From the NCBI GenBank assembly GCA_030525455.1, contig JAUNER010000016.1, positions 1 to 62,531 on the forward strand: a DNA stretch of 62,531 nt. The letters run 5' to 3'. This stretch comes from Akkermansia sp. GTDB taxonomy: Bacteria > Verrucomicrobiota > Verrucomicrobiia > Verrucomicrobiales > Akkermansiaceae. This document shows positions 53,003 through 59,843 of the stretch, piece after piece (the stretch's first letter is position 1; each line of letters begins with the position of its first letter). The notes beneath the pieces were generated by a model. That model made no database searches. It was not told the DNA's origin and worked only from the letters and a program-made list of their open reading frames with translations. Position numbers and translations under genes: made by a program.

Positions 53003-53947
53003 ATGCGTATCGTCTTTATGGGCACAGGTGACATTGCTATCCCGGCATTTCGCAGTCTGATTAAGAATGCAAATGTCGTTGGGTTAGTTACGCAACCTGA
53101 CCGTCCGGTAGGTAGACACCAGGTGCTTACGCCCCCGGCATTAAAAAAAATAGCCCTAGAGGCAGGAATTACCGTCTTTCAACCGGAAACTCTGAAAGCA
53201 CCGGAAGCGATTGTTCAGCTTCGTCGTCTACGACCGGATTTGCTGATAGTGATGGCGTATGGGCAGATTTTGAGCCAGGAAATTATTGATTTAGCACCTA
53301 TGGGGTGTATCAATGCCCATGCTTCGTTATTACCACGCCATCGAGGAGCTGCTTGTATTCAAGCCGCTATTAGAGAGGGTGATGCTGAGACCGGTGTAAC
53401 CATTATGCACGTGGTGAAAAAACTGGATGCAGGTGACATTATTGCACAAATTACTACCCCTATTGACGATACATCGACTGGCGGGACACTGCATGATAAG
53501 CTGGCACAAATGACGCCTGATGTGCTGAATCCCGTGGTGTTTGCCATAGAAAAGGGCACGGCTACTCGCCGTAAACAACTGGAAATTCAGTCCACATACG
53601 CCCCAAAACTCTTACGAGCTGATGGTAGAATAGATTGGAATTGTTCTGCTGAATTTATTGAGCGATTGATTCGAGCCTATTCCCCGTGGCCGGGAACTTT
53701 TACTAACTACATGAACCGCAAGGGACGCGTGCGAAATATGAAGATTTTTCCGGGGTGTCGGGTGGTTGCAGATGCACAGGGTACACCGGGGAAGGTGCTT
53801 GCTGCCGGTGAATCCGGTTTATTGATTGCTTGTGGTCAAGGGGCTTTATTGGTAACAGATGTGCAGTTAGAGGGTAGCCGCCGTATGAACATTGCAGAGG
53901 TAATAGCCGGTCACCCGAACTTGAAGGATATTAATTTCAACGTCTGA
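53003..53947 (+). CDS. fmt: Methionyl-tRNA formyltransferase
   Basis: 314 aa from the ATG at 53003, which begins M-R-I-V-F-M-G-T, the standard Fmt start. An upstream TTG at 52952 could add 17 residues. Formyltetrahydrofolate motif I-N-A-H-A-S-L-L-P-R-H-R-G-A-A and G-V-T-I-M are clear. It formylates initiator Met-tRNA. def is not adjacent. uvrD-like helicase starts 5 bases downstream. Confidence 0.94.
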   Translation: MRIVFMGTGDIAIPAFRSLIKNANVVGLVTQPDRPVGRHQVLTPPALKKIALEAGITVFQPETLKAPEAIVQLRRLRPDLLIVMAYGQILSQEIIDLAPMGCINAHASLLPRHRGAACIQAAIREGDAETGVTIMHVVKKLDAGDIIAQITTPIDDTSTGGTLHDKLAQMTPDVLNPVVFAIEKGTATRRKQLEIQSTYAPKLLRADGRIDWNCSAEFIERLIRAYSPWPGTFTNYMNRKGRVRNMKIFPGCRVVADAQGTPGKVLAAGESGLLIACGQGALLVTDVQLEGSRRMNIAEVIAGHPNLKDINFNV

Positions 53948-53952
53948 TAGCT

Positions 53953-55953
53953 ATGGCCGAGTTATCCTTGGACAGGTTAAATACTGCCCAGAGGCAGGCT
54001 GTAGAGACATTGTTTGGTCCGGTACTTATTTTGGCCGGTGCCGGCACGGGGAAAACGCATACCGTCACTTGTCGTATAGCTAATATGGTAGAAAAGGGGG
54101 TAAACCCCGCTAGTATTTTGGCAGTGACTTTTACAAATAAGGCGGCACATGAAATGCGTGAACGTGTTGGGCTGTTGGTGGAAAAACGAGCCGCCCGTAA
54201 AATCATGGTCAGTACCTTTCATTCACTTTGCGTACGCATATTGAGGGAAGATATTGGTCGTCTGGGGTACAAGACGAATTTTACCATTTACACCGGGTCA
54301 GAACAGGCGGGATTGATACGACGATTAATTGTGCGGCATGGTGGAATCAAAGAAAAGATAACCCCGAAAGATGTGTTGTCTGCTATGAGTCGCATGAAAA
54401 ATAGCGGTGCAGGTTTGGATTCCATCGATGATAATTTGATAGCTAGTGTGATTGCTACTTATCAGCGAGAAATTCATGCTCAAAATTCTGTGGATTTTGA
54501 TGATTTGCTGATTTTGGCAGATAAGTTGCTTCGTGAGTGCCCGGATGTACGAGAAGCTTGGCAAAAACGCTTTCAGTTTATCACGGTAGACGAGTTCCAA
54601 GATACAAATAGCTTGCAGATGAGCTTGCTGGGGCACTTGGTTGGTCCTCATTGTAATGTGTGTGTGGTGGGGGACGATGACCAGTCTATTTATGGTTGGC
54701 GTGGAGCTCAGATTAGTAATATCTTAGAGTTTGAACGATTTTTTCCCAACCCTAGGGTTATTAAGCTAGAGGAAAATTACCGTTGTACCGCACCTATTTT
54801 AGATGCGGCAAATGCTCTCATTCGTCATAATTTAGGACGCCGTGAAAAAACACTCCGTGCCCACAAAGGTGGTGGCGAGCCGGTGCGTCTTATTTCCATG
54901 CCCGGGGATGTGGAGGAAGCTGAGTTTGTGATAGATGACATTGAGTCGTTGCGTAGTAAAGAGAATCGCCCCTGGGAGGATTTTGCTATTTTGTTCCGTG
55001 CAAATACTCAGAGCCGTGTGATTGAAAGTGCCCTAAGAGAGCATAAAATCCCCTATCGAATGGTGGGGGCTCAGAGTTTCTTTGATAGGAAAGAGGTAAA
55101 GGATTTGATTTCTTACCTAGCTACGATAGCTAATCCTCAGGCAGATGAGTACTTGCTTCGCATTGTAAATACGCCCCCTCGTGGTATTAGTGATGTGACT
55201 CGAGATTTGGCTATTGATTGGAGCCGTGAGCATGGTAATAGCGTTTGGGCGGCTTTGCAGGATGAGGAGTTCTTGGCTTCTTTATCCACCCGTACCAGAA
55301 ATTGCGTGGTAGCATTTAATGAGTTGATTGCTAAGTATATTGACTTATTTGATGATAAAGAGTCTGATTTTGCTGAGCTTCTCGAGCAGTTGATTGAGGA
55401 AACCGGCTTTAGCAATTACATTACCCAAATGTGTAAAACGGATGCCGAAACGCAGAAACGACTCGTTTCTATTGGTGAAGTAAAAGCTTCTATGAGAAAC
55501 TTTTGGCAACCCGGTAAATCCCTTCAGGACTATCTGGCTCAGGTGACTCTTGATAAAGAGGATAACGACGATGATGTAGAAAAAAAACCGGGGGTTTGCC
55601 TTATTACCATGCACGCCGCTAAAGGGCTGGAATTCCCCATGGTGTATCTGGTGGGTTTGGAAGAGGGGATTTTGCCCCATAAACGTTCCTTAGATGATGG
55701 CGATATTAAGGAAGAGCGGCGCTTGCTCTATGTGGGTATCACTCGTGCCCAAGAACGCTTGATGCTTACTTACTGTGCCACTCGATTGCGCTATGGGGAT
55801 AGAATGCCCTGCCAGAGGTCGTCATTTTTAAGCGAAATTCCGGAAAGCATGATGCATTATGAAACGTGGGAAGACATCATGACTACTCCTGTTTCAGAAG
55901 AGACGCAGGCTGAGTTTTTTGCTTCGTTGCGGAATATGCTTTTAGAGGAGTAA
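53953..55953 (+). CDS. UvrD/PcrA/Rep-type DNA helicase (superfamily 1)
   Basis: 666 aa. SF1A motifs: I G-A-G-T-G-K-T (29-35), Ia T-F-T-N-K-A-A, II V-D-E-F-Q-D (212-217), III D-D-D-Q-S-I-Y-G-W-R-G, IV F-R, V H-A-A-K-G-L-E-F, VI V-G-I-T-R-A. It unwinds DNA 3'-5' in repair and replication restart. It is shorter than UvrD (720), with a trimmed C-terminus, so whether it is PcrA or Rep is left open. It starts 5 bases after fmt. Confidence 0.95.
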   Translation: MAELSLDRLNTAQRQAVETLFGPVLILAGAGTGKTHTVTCRIANMVEKGVNPASILAVTFTNKAAHEMRERVGLLVEKRAARKIMVSTFHSLCVRILREDIGRLGYKTNFTIYTGSEQAGLIRRLIVRHGGIKEKITPKDVLSAMSRMKNSGAGLDSIDDNLIASVIATYQREIHAQNSVDFDDLLILADKLLRECPDVREAWQKRFQFITVDEFQDTNSLQMSLLGHLVGPHCNVCVVGDDDQSIYGWRGAQISNILEFERFFPNPRVIKLEENYRCTAPILDAANALIRHNLGRREKTLRAHKGGGEPVRLISMPGDVEEAEFVIDDIESLRSKENRPWEDFAILFRANTQSRVIESALREHKIPYRMVGAQSFFDRKEVKDLISYLATIANPQADEYLLRIVNTPPRGISDVTRDLAIDWSREHGNSVWAALQDEEFLASLSTRTRNCVVAFNELIAKYIDLFDDKESDFAELLEQLIEETGFSNYITQMCKTDAETQKRLVSIGEVKASMRNFWQPGKSLQDYLAQVTLDKEDNDDDVEKKPGVCLITMHAAKGLEFPMVYLVGLEEGILPHKRSLDDGDIKEERRLLYVGITRAQERLMLTYCATRLRYGDRMPCQRSSFLSEIPESMMHYETWEDIMTTPVSEETQAEFFASLRNMLLEE

Positions 55954-55964
55954 GGGGGGCTTGT

Positions 55965-56309
55965 TTATCGGCACAGGCAGATGATGATGCCGGTGATGAT
56001 GAGGGCATTGCCTAGGAGTTTTTTCCAAGTGATTTTTTTGTGGAAAAAGATTTTATCCAAAATGAGAATGTAAACGTAAGCGGAGCATTCCAGTACGTTT
56101 GTGGTTATCATTTCCAGATGCGATAAGCAATAGAAAGTTAGCAGACAGCACCCGAAAAACAAAGTGTATGCCGTGATGGTGGCGGGATTGAGAAAGTAGC
56201 TGAGTGTGTTTGCCGGGCGTGTGGCGGCGGATTTCTTTAATATCACCTGTGTGCATGAGGCGATAAAGACAGAGAGTAAATTGAGGACTATAAAGTAAGT
56301 GGTTTCCAT
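55965..56309 (-). CDS. SMR/EamA-like small membrane transporter subunit (second of a pair)
   Basis: 114 aa with four TM helices, from the ATG at 56309. A longer frame to 56552 overlaps the partner gene and has no membrane character. It resembles the small-multidrug-resistance/ArnE-ArnF fold: N-L-L-S-V-F-I-A-S-C-T-Q-V-I-L-K-K near the start and K-L-L-G-N-A-L-I-I-T-G-I-I at the end. The partner's stop and this ATG share one base (TAATG), so the two should be made together, as in heterodimeric SMR pairs. It follows the WecE-GNAT-GT fusion gene, hence probably half of a lipid-linked sugar flippase. Inferred from context. Confidence 0.8.
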   Translation of the reverse strand: METTYFIVLNLLSVFIASCTQVILKKSAATRPANTLSYFLNPATITAYTLFFGCCLLTFYCLSHLEMITTNVLECSAYVYILILDKIFFHKKITWKKLLGNALIITGIIICLCR

Positions 56310-56641
56310 TATTCTTTCTCCTCGCTTGATACTAATAAGATGCCGCTTACGATAAAGCCTGCCCCCAGTAGTAGGGTCCAGCTTAGTGGTTCGTCCAGAC
56401 AAAGCCAAGCCAGTAAAATCCCCCAAATCACTACCATGGAGCGGTTGGCATAGGCGACGCCCAGGGTAAATTTTTTCAGGATGATTTGCCAGCCAATAGC
56501 GTAGATGCCTAGTAAAAATAAAACCCCGCCTAGATAAGCATAGCGATGCCAATCATCCCAGGTGTAGGGGGCGGCCATGCGACCTAGCACTGTATTGCAT
56601 GCGTAGATGATGAATAAGAGGTGTAGGATAAGATAATTCAT
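56309..56641 (-). CDS. SMR/EamA-like small membrane transporter subunit (first of a pair)
   Basis: 110 aa, four TM helices: I-L-H-L-L-F-I-I-Y-A-C-N-T-V, then Y-A-Y-L-G-G-V-L-F-L-L-G-I-Y-A-I-G-W, V-A-Y-A-N-R-S-M-V-V-I-W-G-I-L-L-A-W, and L-L-G-A-G-F-I-V-S-G-I-L-L. Such half-size EamA/SMR proteins form the ArnE/ArnF-type undecaprenyl-phosphate-aminosugar flippase in Gram-negatives. It starts 27 bases after the fusion gene's stop and overlaps its partner by one base. Confidence 0.8.
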   Translation of the reverse strand: MNYLILHLLFIIYACNTVLGRMAAPYTWDDWHRYAYLGGVLFLLGIYAIGWQIILKKFTLGVAYANRSMVVIWGILLAWLCLDEPLSWTLLLGAGFIVSGILLVSSEEKE

Positions 56642-56668
56642 GGTTTTTAACGATGCGGGTGGAGAGCT

Positions 56669-59233
56669 TTATTCGTATCTATGGGCGATGATGGCGCTGG
56701 GTCTGTCTTTTGTTTCTTTGTAAATTTTTGAAATGTAAATGCCTATGATGCCTAGACTCATGGTGATAATGCCGCCAACTAACCATATAGATGCCACGAT
56801 GCTCGGCCAGCCGAGCGGTGCTGTACCAGAGATAAAGTAATCGCTGACGAGCCACGCCACATAGCAGAGCGACACCAGCGTGATGATGAGCCCGAAGTAT
56901 GAGATATACATCAATGGTTTGGCACTGTAGGAAATTACAGAGGTGATGGCAAGTTGAAGTTTTTTGCGGAAAGTGTAGGTCGTCGGTGAGCTTGAGACTT
57001 TGGTGACGTAGCAAGCTTGTTGCTTAAACCCGGTTGATTCGCACAGCCCGAAAAAGAAAGGTTCTTTGTCGCGGAATTTTAGCAGATGGTTTACAAAGTG
57101 CTTCGTCATCAGTCGGGCGGTGACCATGTTTTTCGGTATGGGGCGCTCAGATAAGAAGTTGAAGAGTGTGTAGAAGAGCTCACCGCTTATTGCCTCGAAC
57201 CAGCCTCCTTTTCTTTTTTTCTGCACGCCATAGACCATGTCGGCTTTTTCCGATTGAGCTAATTCAGTAAAGTCCTTGAGCCATTCGGGACTTTCTTCTA
57301 AATCGCTGTCGATGAGAAAGACGTTTTCCCCTCCGGCTTCTTGGCAGGCTATATACATTGCCCGATGGTGTCCAAAATTTCTGGATAATTCGATGATTCG
57401 TATTCGACTGTCTGTTTGGCGTACTGCTAGGGCGGCTTCTAATCCGTTTTTTGGGCATCCGTCGATGACAAGTACCATTTCTACCGTGGTCGGGGTATAG
57501 CCCGCTTGTTCTGCTGCCCGGAAGCATCGTTCGCAAAATTCCTGTAAATATTCTCCGGTGCAGTAAACCGTGGCGACAATGGAAAGCTGTACCGAGGCAT
57601 CGCTTAGCTCACAGGAGTAGGTATGTACTAGTACCTCTCCCCCGGCTTTGGGGTAATTTGTCGATTTCCCGGGGCATAGGGTAAAGCCGAAGCGTTCGTG
57701 GAGGCGTATGGATTTTTCATTGCCGTCTAGGATGTGGGCATATAGTCGGCGTAAGCCAAGGGTGTTTTTTGCAAACTCGATAGCTTGACTGTAGGCATTT
57801 GAAGCAGGGCGTAGGTACTTGTAACTTTTATCGTAGATGTAAATGCCGATTTCGCCTGTGCCGTTTATTTTGTTGACCCATGGGAAGTAAACGAGCCCTA
57901 GCGGTTGCGTTCCTGCCTTGATGAGGTAGGCGAGTGGGGGCATTTCAGAGGAATTTTTTTTGAGCCATTGTTTATGTTGCTCTTCGCTGATGTGGTCGAT
58001 GATGAAGTTTTGGCTGATTTCTTCAGAGTTTCGCCACTCGCGTAGTTGCATTTGCTGCTCGTAGGGCAGTTCATTTACCGGTACTAGGCTGATGTCCGTA
58101 GGGATGTTTATGCCGAACCCAACTTCCAGCACCTTTGCACAGTCTTGTGGTTCTAAATCGTAGTAGAGTGGTAGACGTAGCAGGGTGTCTGCTGTGTGCT
58201 GTGTTTGGGGCATCGGGTAGGGGGTGAACCCGTGGGTTTTGCCCTGTGGGGTATTGTGCAGAGGAATGTAGTGGAACGTGGCGTGAATTCCGGCATGGTT
58301 CAGTTTATCCATTAGGGCATTGCGTGCTTCTGCTGTGGGGAGTTGGATGTAGTAGATATGGGCATTATGCCCACATTCTGCCGGAATGACGGGGCGTTTG
58401 AGCAGACCTTTTTTTTCTGCCGATTCTAAGGCTTGGTGGTAGAGATTCCACCATTGCATTCTTTGTTTGTTGATTTCTTTGCTGTGGCAAAGCTGGGCAT
58501 ATAAATACGCCGCTGTTAATTCACTAGGTAAATAAGATGAGCCTATGTCTACCCAGGTATATTTATCTACCTGCCCACGGATAAACTTTGAGCGGTTTGT
58601 GCCTTTTTCTCTTATGATTTCGGCTTTTTCTATGAATCGTTCATCGTTGATGAGCAGAGCACCGCCTTCACCGCAAATCAGATTTTTTGTTTCGTGAAAA
58701 CTGTAGCACCCCAAATGCCCAATGCTCCCTAGTGACCGCCCTTTATACGTTGCTCCTACACCCTGTGCCGCATCTTCTATCACATAGAGCCCATGTCGGT
58801 TTGCTATGTCCATGATGGTATCCATTTCACAGGCTACTCCGGCATAGTGAACCACGCAAATGGCTTTTGTCTTTTCTGTAATAGCCTGCTCAATGAGCTT
58901 TTCGTCTATGTTTTGAGTATCGGGTCTAATGTCGATAAAGACGGGCCGTGCCCCTCGTAGTACAAAGGCATTCGCCGTTGATACAAAGGTAAATGAGGGC
59001 ATGATAATTTCATCCCCTTCTTTACAATTAATGAGGAGGGCTGCCATTTCTAGTGCCGCTGTGCCGGAGGGTACTAGAAGAGCTTTTTTTGCCCCGGTGG
59101 ATTTTTCCAGCCAATCATGGCATAGGCGTGTATAATGCCCATCCCCCGATAAATGAGCATTTTCTATGGCTTTTTGTAGATATTCTGCCTCCGGTCCATG
59201 CAGATGCGGTCGGTTAAAGGGGATTTCTCTCAT
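56669..59233 (-). CDS. Triple fusion: WecE-type aminotransferase, GNAT acetyltransferase, polyprenyl-phosphate GT2
   Basis: 854 aa in one uninterrupted frame. Residues 1-375 closely resemble E. coli WecE/RffA (dTDP-4-keto-6-deoxyglucose aminotransferase): I-M-P-S-F-T-F-V-S-T-A-N-A-F, V-I-E-D-A-A-Q-G-V and the PLP lysine Lys183 in S-F-H-E-T-K. Residues ~385-535 are a GNAT domain (N-E-K-S-I-R-L-H-E-R-F-G-F). Residues ~548-760 are a family-2 glycosyltransferase with the D642-S-D644 metal site. Two TM helices follow (~775-797, 812-836), as in ArnC/GtrB/DPM1-type enzymes. It should therefore make a dTDP-4-acetamido-sugar and load it on undecaprenyl phosphate. Two SMR half-transporters follow. Confidence 0.88.
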   Translation of the reverse strand: MREIPFNRPHLHGPEAEYLQKAIENAHLSGDGHYTRLCHDWLEKSTGAKKALLVPSGTAALEMAALLINCKEGDEIIMPSFTFVSTANAFVLRGARPVFIDIRPDTQNIDEKLIEQAITEKTKAICVVHYAGVACEMDTIMDIANRHGLYVIEDAAQGVGATYKGRSLGSIGHLGCYSFHETKNLICGEGGALLINDERFIEKAEIIREKGTNRSKFIRGQVDKYTWVDIGSSYLPSELTAAYLYAQLCHSKEINKQRMQWWNLYHQALESAEKKGLLKRPVIPAECGHNAHIYYIQLPTAEARNALMDKLNHAGIHATFHYIPLHNTPQGKTHGFTPYPMPQTQHTADTLLRLPLYYDLEPQDCAKVLEVGFGINIPTDISLVPVNELPYEQQMQLREWRNSEEISQNFIIDHISEEQHKQWLKKNSSEMPPLAYLIKAGTQPLGLVYFPWVNKINGTGEIGIYIYDKSYKYLRPASNAYSQAIEFAKNTLGLRRLYAHILDGNEKSIRLHERFGFTLCPGKSTNYPKAGGEVLVHTYSCELSDASVQLSIVATVYCTGEYLQEFCERCFRAAEQAGYTPTTVEMVLVIDGCPKNGLEAALAVRQTDSRIRIIELSRNFGHHRAMYIACQEAGGENVFLIDSDLEESPEWLKDFTELAQSEKADMVYGVQKKRKGGWFEAISGELFYTLFNFLSERPIPKNMVTARLMTKHFVNHLLKFRDKEPFFFGLCESTGFKQQACYVTKVSSSPTTYTFRKKLQLAITSVISYSAKPLMYISYFGLIITLVSLCYVAWLVSDYFISGTAPLGWPSIVASIWLVGGIITMSLGIIGIYISKIYKETKDRPSAIIAHRYE

Positions 59234-59291
59234 GTGGCTATCGGCTTTCCTCTTGTAGTTGTCGGCTCACCGCGTAGTCTACTTCTCCTCT

Positions 59292-59395
59292 TGAGGCTAA
59301 TCAAGTTTAATTGGCTTGCCCTTAATTTCCCTGATTACTGCTATGAGGTTATCAGCGGTGGGGTGTTTTAATTCACCGCTGCTTAGCCTCATTGT
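59292..59395. repeat. Nested inverted repeats in the intergenic region before the fusion gene
   Basis: TGAGGCTAA (near 59292) faces TTAGCCTCA (59383-59391), enclosing AGCGGTG (59354-59360) facing CACCGCT (59374-59380). This lies in the 610-base stretch (59234-59843) without an intact gene, upstream of the fusion gene. It may be a leader structure or part of a repeat element with the 59396 copy. Confidence 0.35.
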
Positions 59396-59422
59396 TTGGG
59401 CTAAAGCCCAATGGTCCGGTAG
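59396..59422 (+). repeat. Dispersed palindromic repeat, copy B
   Basis: 27 bases sharing 23 positions with the copy at 39964-39990, all differences C/T. This copy forms a better palindrome (TTGGGCT ... AGCCCAA around AA). It lies upstream of the triple-fusion gene. Confidence 0.55.
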
Positions 59423-59511
59423 CTGTGGCTTTCGGGGACTGGTTTGCCATACTGCTACGAGTGGGTGCTAGAAGTAGTCCCCTTACTACACTTCATCGTT
59501 TTGTTGAAGGT

Positions 59512-59754
59512 TTATCCGGGGCCACTGCGGCCGGATTGTGTTCTTAGGAAGTCGTTAAATATAAATTTATTCTCTTCATTGTTGGGTTCAGCACCTGTTT
59601 TGGAGTCGATACCTGTGCCGTCACATCTGGTACAGCGTGTCTTTCAATATCCGCCCCCAAAGCCTTCTTGGTAGCCTTTACCATCGCATAGTGTACATTT
59701 TCTCTCGTACACGCTATTTGCATCATAATGATGCACACAGTTGCTGAGTACCAT
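59512..59754 (-). pseudogene. Decayed Cys-rich (CxxCxGxG) small protein with an in-frame stop
   Basis: On the minus strand one frame encodes C-T-L-C-D-G-K-G, then a TGA stop (59644-59646), and 3 codons later in the same frame C-T-R-C-D-G-T-G, a second CxxCxGxG motif as in the DnaJ zinc finger. The frame upstream gives hydrophobic I-T-L-A-V-M-V-L-S-N-C, like the end of a lipoprotein signal peptide; only an ATG at 59754 is in frame there, so the 5' end may also be damaged. The frame ends at TAA 59512. I read it as a broken small zinc-ribbon lipoprotein, but sequencing error or a short real peptide cannot be excluded. Confidence 0.45.
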
Positions 59755-59843
59755 GACGGCTAGGGTGATGCCCCGGATTTGAGTATGTTGCGTATCTGTA
59801 TTTTCGTTTTGTGTTGAATGTTGAATTTTTCAGAGAAATTTTG

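Noticed and set aside
59644..59646. Selenocysteine recoding of the TGA in the Cys-rich ORF
   Set aside because: No SECIS-like hairpin stands out directly downstream, and other TGA codons in the window act as stops. A nonsense mutation or error is simpler.
59444..59674. 76-aa plus-strand open frame in the gap before the fusion gene
   Set aside because: It runs antisense through the Cys-rich CxxCxGxG segment, which has the better coding signal.
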